In this document: positions 44,841 to 58,654 of the stretch, piece after piece
Layout of the letters: every line of letters starts with the position of its first letter
Numbering within the stretch: the stretch's first letter is position 1
NCBI RefSeq assembly: GCF_021730395.1
Contig: NW_026463317.1
Coordinates: 1 to 64,000, forward strand
Direction: 5' to 3'
Length of the DNA stretch: 64,000 bases
Origin: Mercenaria mercenaria
Taxonomy: Eukaryota; Mollusca; Bivalvia; Venerida; Veneridae
Notes under the pieces: model-generated
Told to the model about the DNA's origin: nothing
The model's database searches: none
Seen by the model: only the letters and a program-made list of their open reading frames with translations
Translations under genes and position numbers: made by a program

Positions 44841-46329
44841 TTCTCCTCTTTACTAATAATCAATAATCGAACCCAATGCAGTAGCAAATAGTGAGCCAAC
44901 GACATTTTTGAACGGCGAATGTGTATTTTTTTCCGGCACCTGAATAATCACGTTGATTTTTTACATGTTATGTATGATACTTGCATTAACTTACCAGATT
45001 GCTATAAAAGTAGGATTAATAGGGCTTAAGAAATGTAAACTGTACATTAAAATGTCAGTATTTAATTGATTATGCTTTCAACAGTAGTTCAACTATGCAA
45101 TAAAGACTGTTTGAAACTTAACGAAACAGTTTTTGTAGAAATTTTATGGAGGTACAGTTCATATATTGTCAAAAAGCAAGTACAAAGACCTAATTGAAGC
45201 AATGACATTTTGATAAATATGCATTTAAATGGTAAAAGTCTGAGATTCTTTATTGTTCAATTATCTCCAAAAGTGAACTTTAATATTGGAGTGTACGTTA
45301 AAAAAAGGAAAGGGATCAAATAGGAATAGCCAAGCTCAAAGAAAACAGCCTTCTCATGAAGCCTAGGTGTACCATGAGTCTTCCAATCAGTTAGAGTAAA
45401 AGCCTGGGTCAAACATACAGAAATGTTAATCATGCCTCTGATAAATGTCATCTTATGAAACCAACAACGCTATTGTCATTCTTAAATAAACTTGTAAACA
45501 TGTTTACACAAGAAATAATTCAAAATGATGTCACACAACTTACCTGATCATAATTATTGGCAATCAGATATACACAAACTCGTCTTGATCTTAACAATGG
45601 ATCTAAATTCCTGAAGCTAGTGGCTCATGATACACATTTAAAATTGTAAAAACACCAATGGTGTACCTCAAAGAACTGCTTAGTACCATAACTATATCTT
45701 AAATTGCCTTCAGCCGTACGTCAATTAAATATTCTACCAGGAAAAAAATGTAATTAATGTTTTCAGTATCCTATACAAAAACAACAACAAACACCAGAGT
45801 ATGCTCGTGATACCATTATGATATACGTTTAACCTGTTGAACGCAATAGTTTGTTTGTCTTAATCTCGTTACAAAAGATTTGCGAAGATTTCTTTTATTT
45901 TTCTTTGCCCTGGTTTGTGTATGTCTTTTTCCCTTCTCTGAGTGCAATAAAAACTACCAGATGATTTTATACAAAACTCATTACGATCCGCTTATGGGAA
46001 AAACTTTCGAGTCGTGTCTCATTAATCATTACCAGACTATTAAACAGCATATGTATAATGTATCCTTTTCATCTAAACCAAAACATTTTGTTAAAATCGT
46101 ACAAAAATTTACAATCAATAATAAAAATTTCTAAACGTTAGACAATTGAATTGTACGATATAGCGTAAAGTCAAGTTGGTAAACATATGATCAATTAACA
46201 GATATTGAACTAGAATTGAATGAAATTAACTTTTTTATACAGGTTCATATCTCGTCAAGCCTTTCAGCAATACCATGTATAATTTCCAACACGAAATATA
46301 TATCAAAATCATTTCCCACTTTATTTTTC

Positions 46330-47216
46330 AGCTTACCCTCACAGGCCACTGCAGCAGCAGGGAGGCGTTTCGACAATGTCAGTTAATGTAATGAAATAGA
46401 GTGTGAGTCAAGCCTGATTAAAGACTTAGTCGCCTCAGCCAAATGTGGTAAATTCAAAAGAGTGTTTCAAATAAAAGGTGAACTGGAACATCCAAAGAAG
46501 GACCATCTGTTGAATTGCATTCCAGACAATCAAAGATGGGGGAGTTTTACATCAAGCCGCATATTTGAAAGACCCTGAAATTTTCAAGAAGCGGCTACGA
46601 TTTGCAGCATGGGATTCCGATACGAGAGCAAAAAGATGTACATCGGAATGTGGGGATACGAGTGGCATGCGTGCTTTAGATATTGCAAGAGCTTATGAAT
46701 ATGATGAAATGTATAAAATGCTTTCCACACATAGAAATAGAATTCTTGAGCAAGAATTGCTGACATATCAAAATGGAAGCTACCTGGCCTTATTTCCAAT
46801 ACGCTAGCAGCCTATAAGTCAACATTCCATTCAAATACAGTCAGTCGTTTGAAAACGGTTTTCAAGGTTCTGAAAGACATATTTATGGACATAACGCCAG
46901 ATTTAAAGCTGTCCAAGAGCAGGTGTGTGATGCTATGCATACAGTGTCCATCGAAAATTCTGAATTAATTAAAAGCGCTGATTCCAGGGAGGAATTCTTC
47001 AAAATGATTGTAAAGGCATACACAATTGAAAAACATTATCTTTATACATACAGTACAACTCTTCGAAGACAAAGAATTAAGAACTACAAACCAACAGGAG
47101 ACGATTTGGCTCTTGGACTTTATGCTGTAATGTATCAAATGCTTTTGTTGTTTTGGGATTTACTATCCAGCGAATCGGCAGATGAAAATGAAGCAAAAAG
47201 TCATAGAGAAGTATAA
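46330..47216 (+). pseudogene. ankyrin-like host gene fragment, possibly from an ADP-ribosyltransferase-type protein
   Basis: After an acceptor-like 'TTATTTTTCAG' at about 46,321-46,331 the plus strand carries coding-like sequence in changing frames. 'DLVASAKCGKFKRVFQI' and 'HLLNCIPDNQRWG' come first. Two ankyrin-like helices follow: 'GVLHQAAYLKDPEIFKKRL' and 'GMRALDIARAYEYDEMYKML'. Then comes 'AAYKSTFHSNTVSRLKTVFK'. The frame 46,923-47,216 gives 'FFKMIVKAYTIEKHYLYTYS', 'TTLRRQRIKNYKPTGDDLAL' and 'YAVMYQMLLLFWDLL', which resembles the helical region ahead of the catalytic core in arginine ADP-ribosyltransferases. That core is absent. Several breaks and a missing 3' part make it a pseudogene fragment. 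The ART link is a guess from motif style. Confidence 0.45.
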
Positions 47217-47565
47217 GGACGGAACTAATGAGTTACCAAGTACATAAAATAGTCCTTTTTTTAGATTTTACACGGTAAAATAAAGTGCGTGACAAAAGTA
47301 TATCTAGTACATTCTATACAGATAAACAAGTTACACCGAAGCATCTCAGATTTACTTGCATTGTCTAAATACGAGGGTCACTCAGTTTACAATGCAATCG
47401 TTTATATATTTTTTACAATCATAGATAAATATATTATTGAATGGAATATCGATTAATTGTCCTCTAATGATTTCAGTTTCATGTTCACTTCTTAAAATAC
47501 GTCAAAGGTTTCCTGTTGCCTAGAAACAAAGAAATGCCAGTACACCATGTCTGCTGACGTGATAC

Positions 47566-48893
47566 CTTTTATGCTCACCTGAGTCAAAGGCTCGATCGTT
47601 CACATTTAGTTTGTTTACACTCTAGCATCCACAATTTTGAGGCAATCTTAATCAAACTTGATCACAATGTTTTTGGTTACAAGACCTCGGACGAGCTCGA
47701 TTATGGGCTAGATCGGATAAGTATGTTCAGAATTATGTGCCCTTGATTGACAAAATTTGCTATATTTCACTTTGTTTACACTCTAGCATCTTCATTTCTC
47801 CACCAATCCTTATAATATTTACAAAGAATGTGTATGACCACAAGATCTTGGATAACTTCGATTATAAGCAAAATTTGGCTAGTAGAATTATGTGCCCTTA
47901 ATTTACAAAAATTACTATATTTTACGTTGTTTACACTCTAGCACCTTCATTCCTTCACCAATCCAAAACGTATTTACAAAGTGTATGTATTGCCATAAGG
48001 TCTTGGATGAGTTCAATTTTGATTAAAATCAGACATGTAGGACAAGAGTTATGGGCCATTGATTTTGCAAAAATCCCTATATTTTAAATTGTTTACACTA
48101 TTAACCTTCATTCCTACAGCAATCCAAATCATATTTATATAGAATGTGTAAGAGCATAAGATTTCATATGAGTTCGAATATGAGTGAAATCTGACCATTA
48201 GGACTAGAGTTACTCGCCTTTGATTTTACAGAAATTGCTATATTTTCCCTTGTTTACACTCAAGCAACTTCATTTCTTCACTAATCCAAGTAATATTAAC
48301 ACAAAATGTGTATGATCGAAAGATTTTGGATGAGCTGCAAGAGCTAATTCAGTTTAGTATGACCAGAGTTATTTGCCCTTAATTTACAAAAATTGCTATA
48401 TTTCAAGTTGTTTTGCAGTTTCTTTCTTCACCATTCCTAATCATGTGTATGTAATTGATTTGAAAGTTCAAGTATATGTCTCCAGGTGGTCTCAGATTAT
48501 CAGGGTAGATAACTCTGGACTGACTTTATTTCAAATTACCTCCCTTTGTCTTTAATTAAAATGAACATATTTGGTTACTACTTGCATGATTCGTTCCAAA
48601 TTTCATTTATCTGATCAAGTGGACCCAGACAATCAGGGTAGACAACTCCGGAGTAAATTTTTGACAAATAACCTCCCTTTATTTTAATTCGTATGGATAT
48701 TTCTCAGTAACTTCTGACAAGACTGATTTGAAATTTCATCAGTGTCATCAGGGTACTCAGATGATCAAGTTAGAAACCCTGGAGTGATTTATGCCAGATT
48801 ACCTCCCTTTTTATTCCCAGTCCGTTTGTTTATATGTATGTCATATGATATGCTTCCACTGACACAAATATCACTCAAGTGAGCGATAAAGGG
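47566..48893. mobile_element. element with GCTCACCTGAG ends and internal tandem arrays
   Basis: The left end 'TTTTATGCTCACCTGAGTCA' is mirrored at the right by 'TCACTCAAGTGAGCGATAAA'. Inside are about six units of ~145 bp (47,620-48,420: 'TGTTTACACTCTAGCA', 'TTCATTTCTTCACCAATCC', 'AATTTACAAAAATTGCTATA') and about three units of ~125 bp (48,480-48,830: 'ATCAGGGTAGA(T/C)AACTC', 'ACCTCCCTTT'). It is a non-autonomous, bivalve-style mobile element carrying tandem cores. From 47,220 to 47,560 nothing is seen. Confidence 0.65.
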
Positions 48894-48899
48894 ACATCT

Positions 48900-51785
48900 T
48901 GGCCCTCTTGTAAAGTTAGGTACATTACGACGATTATTACTTCACCACGAGTAGAGAACTTCTTGGTTTCCGTAAAAATGGTTTGCTACTGTCCATGAAC
49001 AAGCTCAATCAAACCAAGTCTGTAATATTTGTATTTTTGTCGTGCTAAGATACCTGTGGAGTTTCCACCCTTTCTATTTTATCATCAGCGTTGGTTGTGC
49101 CGTGTGGCGGCCGTAAAAAAGTCTCCTCGTACATTCAGTCAGAGCTGTTATATTTCGATCTTTTCAGATCGTTCAGCTTGAGTTTTATGTTGTATTATTG
49201 GTACGTTTTAGTTTTTCAGCTAGAACATTTCAGATTGGGTTATTCCAATATTCCCGCTTTCATAGCTTTTGGGTATTGTATGCTCTCCCCTTGGATATGG
49301 TGCCTGCTTTTTAATATTGTCTTTTGGCAGTTTCTGTGAAATGCAGGCACCAAAACCTCAGATCCCCTTTCTGAAATCCAATTTGTTTAATTCTGTCCAT
49401 TGTTTTACCGTTTAGGACAAGCCCGTTATTTTAACTGGGTACCATACGCCTCTTTTCACGGAATTACTAGCTAGTTCCATATGCACCGTCGTATGAACAC
49501 ATCTTCGGATGTCTCTTAATTGTTTCTGGTACTTGTAACATGTGTAAATGTTGAGTTCTGCTCAACCCGAGGCTAGAGGGCGTGGACGGTAGCATGCATT
49601 TACACTACCATCCATATCACGTTACTTTTACCGGGAAAGTAATAAATCTATTGGAAATATTCAGAGAAATAATTAATCTCCCACTCAAAGCAATCTGAGA
49701 TTCATATATTTTAATTTTTGTTTGACGTCATAGGAACGAAATAAACGATTACACATTTTTGTATTGCTCTAGTGACATAATACTTTGACGTTGACGTCGT
49801 TCACGCATGGAAGACATTCACTTGGTCAAACTGACATTGTCTAAAGAAGAAAGAAATTTCAATGTTTCGGCAAAAGATGCTGGAATATGATAAAAGGTTT
49901 GTTTTATTTGTGTCTTCAAATCGATTGTTGGGCGAACTTGGTTACAGAACAGTATGAAGTAATAAGATAATCTTTTGAGATTAAAGAAATATAAAAATAT
50001 GTAAAATTAGTACAAAGAAGAAGAAGATTCTTTATTATGCATTAAATCTTATAAGATCTATGAGCACAGCATAATAAATACATGTATCCAGTTTATCTAA
50101 AAATCAAATATCGTGGCAAGATGGCAAGACATTTCCTATTTAATACCTTATAAATTCAAACTCCAAAATCATTTAGTTTCAAAAATGCAGAAATTGCTTT
50201 TGTGGGAGAGACAAAATAACATGAAAATGTTTTTCCTTTCACAATACAATACACTATGACAAAAACAGAAGAGATTATATTTTGACAACAACAAGGGTCT
50301 TTAATAAAAAATTCAACTGAAATACGAAATGATTGATTCTGTGTATGTTGCAAAAATGTTGTTTTGTAGTAGAAGTAATTATTTATTCAATATGAATTAG
50401 ACGAAGATAGATCTTAATATTGCACATTGCCCTACTTCTGCATTGTGAATATGTGGTTATTGCTACTTATTATTAACATTATGTTGAATTTTATTTTCAA
50501 AATATACATGTTTAGAAATAAAAGCTCATTAGAAATATTTATTATTGTCATTCGTAAAGTTAATAAAGAAATAAAAATATGTTTTGTAGCCATATGCACA
50601 AGCAACAAAATATTTCCTTTTATAAAAGGATCAGCTTGTCGTATGCGGTTTACCTCCAAACTCAAGGTGTCCAAATTAGATCCAGGGTGCAGTTTTGCGA
50701 AGAAGGAGAACAAAATTCACTTTTCATAGTTCAGAGAATTCGAGACAATAGAGAACAATTATTACATCACAAAACTGTAACTCAAACGGAAGCTTTTAAT
50801 GATTTATTTAACATTATTTGACTAAAAAGGATATTGATTTTATTTCTTGCACAGCTGACAAGCAAAATCCATCTGGCACACCCCATGCCAGATGACTATC
50901 GTGCTTAAAGTTTTAGGTAAAATGCGATATAAATCAAATACCTCGATAGTTGCTCTGTCAGGATACGAGTTATATGCCTACGCCTTTAGTATCTTGAACA
51001 ATGCAATGGGTCCAATCGCTAAGGTGACTATGTCTTAGACTAGCTAATAAACGATGTAGAATGTCCTTTATTAAAACGTAGAGCTGGTGAGACCTATATA
51101 TCTCGTATATAAAATTTTGCTCTGGCTACCTAAATGATTCTTGTACCAATGATACTCAGCGTCTATATGCTATCACATGTAGCATTCAACTACTATATAG
51201 GGATAAACCCGATGACTTGGCTGGACTTCGCCAACAACGCTGAACCTCGTCTATAAGCTGGACCAAACTCTGGGTCTCTGTCTCAGTTTTCCCTGACAGG
51301 GTAGTTGCAATAACTTCCTTATCAAGGTACTGGGATAAATTATTAGTTGAATCCTCGATGTGTCTTCTTCGATCGCTGGATACAGAATGATCTCTCTGTG
51401 ATCCATCTACCTTTTTATACCTTAGCAGAAGTAAGCTTTGATTGGTGCTATTTATAGAACTCATATCTGATTGGTTCAAATATGTACATAGTATTTTACA
51501 ACGATTACTTGCTCTAACAAATATCTGGTTCCCTTTAACTGTTGTATATAACATAATGTGTGATGCTGGGATCCAGCTATTAATATAATGAACCAAAATC
51601 AGCCACAAATGACCCATATCCTATTATTAACAGCAATTCAACAATAATTGTAGCAATGATAGCATGAAAAGGGTGTCAAGCACTATCTGTGCTCATGTGT
51701 TACGTTATCAATATATAAAATATACAAATTATTCTGACATGCTCTTCATTCCATATAGTATATCGTTTAAAATTTTCAGTATTAT
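48900..51785. other. no recognisable gene; unassigned sequence
   Basis: I find no domain-bearing ORF here. A minus-strand open frame of 143 codons (51,617-51,186) has ordinary composition and no motif. The region around 50,850-51,610 is less AT-rich than its surroundings and contains a 'CTTTTTATACC' box, so it could be part of an unrecognised repeat. Confidence 0.4.
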
Positions 51786-51792
51786 AGACTAC

Positions 51793-51858
<66 letters not shown>
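51793..51858. repeat. (CT)n microsatellite
   Basis: About 66 bp of CT dinucleotides with one interruption. The Ser-Leu ORF through it is an artefact. Confidence 0.95.
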
Positions 51859-51862
<4 letters not shown>

Positions 51863-52789
51863 TAAATGTTACATATAAAAGATATCTTTAAATAAAAACA
51901 GAAAGCGTTGAGTGGATAAATATAAAGTATCCATTTATTCAGTACAGTATTTATTTAGTACAAAATAATTCTTCAGAGCAGAAAAGGCAGCTCCTTGTAA
52001 ATTTCAATCTATAATAGAACGCATCAAAACAAAATGATATAAGAATACGTTCATTAGTGGTAATGAAATGTGCAACACTTCTTACACTTCTTGCACAGGC
52101 TTAAGCAGACGATTCACAAATTGTATATCGTTATTTACAGACAATAACATAAACTAGAAAAATCTCCAATTGGCGTGTTCTCATTAACCACTTTCCGATG
52201 ATTCTGCATCATTAAAACACATGACCTCTTACAGACCGAGCCTGGCAGGTTTCCTTCATATACTATAGTGAGACTTATTGGCAAGTGTGTTTAATAAACA
52301 GCTTTTGATTTTCTTTATGTTTTTGGGATCATCATTTTCAGCAAACGTTATTCCCAAATATGTGAAAGCAACTTATTTCTACAAAGTAAACTAATATGTT
52401 AAATCCTTTTAAGTAAGAAGATTTTTCTCAATATAAGATAATCAGAATTCTTGAAATGCACCAGTAGCATTATAACCCACAAATATATGTTTTCAAAAGA
52501 TTAAAAAGACCAGTGCAAACCTGACAGCTCTAAAAGACAAGAAAACGTATATATAATAAGGATATTGTTCTTGTCACCTTAGACAGTTTTATATTAACTA
52601 AAATGCACTTTTGAAAACAATGATACCTAGAACGTTTCCTTTATTCATTATTGTTCAGAAGTGATACACACAGTCGAGGTTATAAGACTGAAAATAGGCT
52701 CGAACTGTACACTTTTTAGAAGAGTTTGAATCTTTATCTGATACATTACTAATATATGTTAGGAATCATTTTAGATGTAGAACCCACCT

Positions 52790-53050
52790 CTACCCTCCCT
52801 TTTATGGCAAATAATAAGGTCAGAGTTATGTCCCTTGAAATCATTTATAAAAGGCATTGGTATACAAAACCTACCATATACCTAATAATGTAATACAAAT
52901 GTCCCATCATTTTATGCGAAATGTATGTCATATAGGAAATTATTAATCAGTTTGGGTGCTCAGAAATGAAAAATAAATGTGCATATATGAGAGTTACGGC
53001 CCTTGAATTTGTCAAATCATAGAAAAATTGGACAACACTTATAATGGTCA
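52790..53050. repeat. ~165-bp tandem pair
   Basis: 'GGTCAGAGTTATGTCCCTTG' / 'GAGAGTTACGGCCCTTGAA' with following 'AAATCAT' are related units. The interval 51,870-52,790 has no recognisable feature. Confidence 0.45.
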
Positions 53051-53149
53051 TTTAAAGTTTGGTTTTTGAATTGTTTTGTTCAGCTATCTTTCCGAAAACG
53101 ATGTAATAAGTAGTAAAGGACAACATGCTCATGGGTTGTGAACCCCTAT

Positions 53150-54570
53150 TTTTATGACCCCCTTCGAAGAAGGAGGAGTATATTGTTTTGCAGATGTCGG
53201 TCGGTCTGTCTGCCGGTCGTTCGGTATTCTGACCAATCGGTTTCCGGATGATAACTCAAGAATGCTTGGGCCTAGGATCATAAAATTTGATAGGGAGGTT
53301 GGCCATAACCAGTACATGACCCCCATTGATTTTAACATCAGTAGGTCAAAGGTCAAAGGCACAGTGATCCGAAACAATTAAACGGTTTCCGGACGATGAC
53401 TTGAGAACGCTTAAGCCTATGATCACAAAACTTAATGAAGAGGTTAACCACAACTAGCAAATTACCTCTATTGATTTTGAGATAAGTAGGTCAAAGGTCA
53501 AAATCACAGTGACCCGGACGATAACTTAGAAACGCTTGGATCTAGGATCATAAAACTTTATAGAAAGGCTGATTATCACCAGCAGGTGATTCCTATTGAT
53601 TTTGAGGTCAGTAGGTCAAAGGTCAAGGTCACATTGACCAAGAACATGTCTACAGTTTCCAGATGAAAACTCAAGAATGCTTGGGCTTATGATCATGAAA
53701 GTTGATATGAAGGTTGGACATGACCAGCAAATGGCCCCTTTCGATTTTGCGATCAGTAGGTCAAAGGTCAAGGTCACAGTGATCCAGGACAGTTGAACGG
53801 TTTCTGGACGATAACTTAAGAACGCTTGGGCCTAGAATCACGAAACTTGATAGGGTAGTTGGCCATGACCAGCAAATAACTCTTCTCGATTTTGAGATCA
53901 GTAGGTCAAAGGTCAAGGTCAAAGTGACCCGGAACAGTTTAACAGTTTCTGGATGTTAACGTGAGAACGCTTGAGCCTAGGATCACGACACTTAATAGGA
54001 AGGTTGATCATGACCAGTAAATGGCCTCTATTATTTTTGAGGGTAGTAGATCAAAGGTCAAGGTCACATTGACCAAGAACAGGTTTACAGTTTCCAGATG
54101 ATAACCCAAGAATGCTTGGGACTAGGACCATGAAAGTTGATAAGAAGGTTGGTCATGACCAGCAGATGACCCCTATCGATTTTGAGATCAGTAGGTTAAA
54201 GGTCAAGGTCAAAGTGATCCAGAACATTTAAACGGTTTCTGGACGATAACATAAGAACGCTTGGGCCTTGAATAACGAATCTTGATAATGGTGGTTGATC
54301 ATGACCAGCAGATGGCATCTGTTGAATCTGAGATCAGTAGGTCAAAGGTCAGGGTTACATTGACCCAGAATAGTAGAACATATTTTGCCAAATAACTAGA
54401 GAATGCTTTGGTCTAAGATCAGATTTGATACAGAGGTCACTTATGACTGGGAAATGACCCAAAATTATTGATTTGAGGTCAGTGCGTCAAACGTCTAGTG
54501 CAGAGTGACCAACTAATTTATGTTTCTTGTGCAGTTACTGAATGCATTTCGTGATCTACGAGCTCTTGTT
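53150..54570 (+). repeat. hairpin-led tandem array, ~143-bp unit, about nine copies
   Basis: A short hairpin 'CCCCCTTCGAAGAAGGAGG' and a 'GTCGGTCGGTCTGTC' leader precede the units. Each unit has 'GGTTTCCGGATGATAACT', 'AGAACGCTTGGGCCTAGGAT', 'AACTTGATAGG(A/G)AGGTTG' and 'GTAGGTCAAAGGTCAAGGTC'. It shares architecture with the loci at 32,017 and 39,110. Copies are diverged. Sequence from 54,570 to 55,940 holds nothing recognisable. Confidence 0.8.
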
Positions 54571-55944
54571 CAATATAACAGTATGTCTGTCTGTCCGTTT
54601 CTATACCTGTCAGTGTCCTAACACATTTATCCGATTCTTGCCTTCCGCACCGTTATTTCAGATTTGTTTAAATTTGCGTAAGTATCATTCCATTTGACAG
54701 TACAAGAAGTATCCAACAGTTTTTCCTCAGGGTCAGAACAGCTTCAAACCTTCAGATCAAGGTCAGATGTGAATAAAGGCCAATAAATAATATAAACATA
54801 ATTATAAGCCATAAGCTTGTCATGTTACAAAAGCTTTAAGATGTTCCCTTAATGTAAGCTTATCGTTTGCAGGACATGCTTCTAATAAGATTTTACCAGT
54901 AAATAAAACAATATTATACACTCAATCAGTCAAAGGCAAAACTAATCTTGTAGTATCTGCAAACGCAAAGTCTAAAATGTCTTGTAATAAAAGAAGATGT
55001 CAAAACCTTTCTCTATTGATCTACATGCGTACAAGGTAATCGCGTTTTTACGTTTGAAATATGATTTTACGGTTGCTTAGAGCCGTCGAAATACCATTTT
55101 GTTGTTTCCACAAAGGTCATGTCACCAAATTTAAAAAAAAATGACACGTTAGATATTTTTATATAAAATAATTTCTGTATCAACTATTTTAATATTCTAT
55201 AAGTTTGTAGATGAACACAATGTTAGTGTTTCTTTTTGTCAACAGAATAAAGGTCAGTGTCGTCTGAGAAGAATTGGATTTTGACATTCTTATTCCTTTT
55301 TTCACAAGTATTTAACCAATATATTATTATTTTTATATAAAGAATGCGGTATCCTTTGTTTAGTTCTCATGGTATTACTATACTTTGATTTCATATTGTT
55401 TTAATGCCAATTGTATATGCCTCATTTGAAAATGAGACATATTTTGTTTCTCCGCCTCAACACATGACTCCACCTTTTGTCTCCATACATGCATATATTG
55501 AGCTAAATTTAAAAGTAAGTGTCAATGAGAATCTACAAAAAAAGTTGTCAGGTGATTAGAGGGGCGTTATGGCCTTAGCATTTATTCTCATTTTCATGTT
55601 CTTCACATTTTATCGTCATTTACAAAAAAAACACGTTTAATACATACGAAAAACATTGCCGCGAAAATGTCAACTGCTGTATACTTTTTTTATTTAAAAC
55701 TTTTTCTATTCAGCCCGTTAAAACAAATTTCATTTCGTCGATGATAACATCTAAAAGTCGTCTTCAAATATTTTGCGTGATATTTTAATTCTTATATACG
55801 TAATAACTTCAGCATGTCGTCAAGTGTAAATGCTGTCGTTAGTTTATTTAGGATGTTTTGTGATGTTGTGTTGGCTTGCGCGCGGTTTATGCAACGTTTC
55901 TTTGTGTCGTCCTGGCACACTCGCCAACACACTATAACAAAATT

Positions 55945-56425
55945 TTGGAAATTGCTAGACCTAAACTAAACCCCTTTTTAATGAAACTTGAGTCAAATGA
56001 TCACCTCATCAAGACGATGTGCAGAACACAAAGTGTCAGCGGTGTCGTCTCAAAGTCAAGGTCACAGCTTGAGGTACAATGTTTGAGCCTTCCATTTAGT
56101 GTACGCTCTGTGGCTCCTAAACCTCTTGAAGGATTTTCATGAAGCATGAGTCATTTGATTACCTCCACAACTTATGAGTCAGCAATATCGACTCAAGGTC
56201 AAGGTAACAACTCAAAGTAACAGGTTTGAGCTCTGTATCTCTAAAACCCCTTTAAAGATTTTCATAAAACATGAGTCAAATGACCACCTCATCAGGCGAT
56301 ATGCAGAACTCATGAGTCAGCCATGTTGGCTCAAGGTCAAAGTCACAGCTTGAGGTAAAAAGTTTGAGCCTTGCATTTCGTGCCCGCTCTGTATCTCCTA
56401 AACCCCTTGAAATATTTTCAAATCA
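55945..56425 (+). repeat. tandem repeat, ~155-bp unit, three copies
   Basis: Units share 'ACCTCATCA(A/G)GACGATGTGCAGA', 'AAGGTCAAGGTCACAGCTTG', 'GTACGCTCTGT(G/A)' and 'CTAAACC(T/C)CTTGAAGGATTT'. They are related in style, and partly in motif (GTCCGCTCTGTA, CTTGAAGGATTT), to the array at 39,110. From 56,430 to 57,075 no gene is seen. Confidence 0.7.
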
Positions 56426-57077
56426 TACATGGACTATAAAATTTGTTTAACAACGTCAATGCTTCCACCCAATACCATCAACACTTTCACCCAGGGGATA
56501 TAGCTGTCTTCCAAGACTGCCTTGTTACATTTCACAAGTATACATGATTGGGGCGGATTTATAATATATGGTGCCTGATTGAAAATAATTGATGAGAATG
56601 TTCTTGAAATTTCGAATCTACACATTATGGTATTTTGAAACTACTTTTGTTAACAAACTGGCTGTTTTTGCGTGATAGTCTTTCATATTATTTCATAACT
56701 GAACAAATTGTACCGCTTAATCATGAAGTGGTACAAAATTAATGAGTATTCATTGTTCCGCTTACTATGGATCTCCCACATTCAGGGAGGTAGAGCAACT
56801 GTAGTAACAGGGACTGCATACAACAGATGCAGTTACCTAAAAACCCAGAGTGCGCTTACAGCAGTTGATAGATTACACATAAATGCCGACATTGTCTTGA
56901 TTTATTTAAGAAATAATTTATAGCAAAAGAGTGTACTAACACTATTTATGCACGATGGGCGGTTATACGTCGGGCTCAATAATTTCACGAAACAGTTAAT
57001 AGATAACTTCAAATTCAAGTTTTCTAACAGTGGAAAGATGCCTATCCGGGCATTAGTTAAATACACGCGGGTACCTC

Positions 57078-57235
57078 TATAGAACCGCAAACATGTGGAA
57101 CGAACTGCCGTTAGAACTACGCAAAAGTAAATCACTTGATACATTAAGAAAATTCTTAAGACACTGTATTTCAGAGACTTCATGTCGTTCTTTTAAATTT
57201 TTCGATAATTGTTTTTTATGCGGTAACAACAGGTG
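57078..57235 (+). mobile_element. non-LTR retroelement ORF2 C-terminal scrap
   Basis: The plus frame reads 'YRTANMWNELPLELRKSKSL', then 'DTLRKFLRHCI', ending at a stop near 57,234. The pattern A..WN.LP..LR.....FK..L is the conserved tail of CR1/Jockey-like ORF2 proteins. Nothing upstream is clearly RT. The interval 57,240-58,500 shows no gene. Confidence 0.5.
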
Positions 57236-58504
57236 ATATTTTTCTAATTTTTTGTAAAAGTTTTTACATTTCAACATTTATTTATATTTTCAAGGTTTGT
57301 TAAAGTAAATGTACTTGCTGTTACAGGCTGAATGGGTATGGTAGTGTGTAGTATTTCTTTTTTTTTAGGCATTTAATCAAATTATTCAGTTTCAGTTTTC
57401 AGTTTTAATATAGAATTTTAACTATTTACATATAATACTGCTTAGATATATATATAATTCATTCATAAGTAAGTAATGTTACTAATGATGTACAATGTTC
57501 CCGACAAAATCAACCCGTGCTACCCGCACATTTGGAAATTTTACAAAATTAAAATTTGACATTGTTCCGGATTTAAAACTAAATTATATGTCATGTAAAT
57601 GCTAGAATGCATTTAAGTCTATTTATAAAAAATATTTCGAAGGAATAGGGTGGGTGCATCTCCTTGGACTCCATATATATTTCACCAAACGTGAATTGTG
57701 ATGGATCCGCCACTGATAGCATACAGTATTTTATGATTTTCAAATAATTTCATTTGATGTGTTAAACTGGCAGAAATTTTCTGCATTCGTATTTAATTAG
57801 AAGCCTTTGAACGTATTATGTTATTTGAAAAATTACCTCTGTAGATATAAATTTTGAGGTGCGATTTTCTTTATATTTAATATTTGACGATAATCAAAAC
57901 ACTTTAACAATCTATCTACCAGCAGATAGTTGCTTAAAGATGTACTAATACGTGTTGTCCACCGAAGTAACCTGTATCAATTTGATATAGGACATTTTTA
58001 CTTTTCATGATAGTCGAAATGCGCTCATCTTCTATGTCGCGTGTGCATGGAGATATGAATGGTTTTATATTTGGGGAATTTGAACGGAGGAAAATGTGTG
58101 AATGGGTGTTCTTCACAACAAGAGGGGCGGGGCGGTAAAGTAAGCTCCCGACAAGTTTGATATTTCGACCTGCTCTGGTGAGTCTTAGAGAAAGAAATCT
58201 CTGTCGTCAACTAGTTTTATGTGCCGTTTTTTAAAAGATATTATTTTAAACTCTTATCTCATCGTTATAGATAGTTTTACTCAACATACATGTTTATTTA
58301 CATTTTGTTTATTGTGTTAGTATTTGAGATCATTTCTGACAAACTTGGCCACGGTTTTTGAAAACGTTTGGTATGTTGGTCCATCCCCGAAAATTTTGAA
58401 ACACAAAATCGTTTACAGGATTTGGTTATCATTTACTCAATGTGTAAGATATAAAATGACATTTTAGTCCTGGAAAAAAAAATTGTAAAAATATTCGAAT
58501 TTTG

Positions 58505-58640
58505 ATATTTTTATTGGGTTTAGTGTCAAACCGACACAATGTAGGTCATATGCGCACTTTTCCACCTTTTGATAAGCGGGAACATTTTTAGAACAACCAG
58601 CGGGGTCGGGCTGTTTCCTCATATGAAGAATTCTGCTCAT
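58505..58640 (-). mobile_element. diverged, truncated SINE
   Basis: 'TTGGGTTTAGTGTCAAACCG', 'ACACAATGTAGGTCATATG' and 'TTTCCTCATATGAAGAATTC' correspond to the body and tail of the SINE at 15,640-15,918, same orientation, with more substitutions and no head. Confidence 0.6.
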
Positions 58641-58654
58641 ACATATTTCATATA

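Noticed and set aside
51186-51617. 143-codon minus-strand open frame as a gene
   Set aside because: No recognisable motif; it may belong to an unidentified repeat.
53150-54570. CRISPR-like array
   Set aside because: Units are ~143 bp and diverge along their whole length; there are no short identical repeats with unique spacers, and the genome is eukaryotic.
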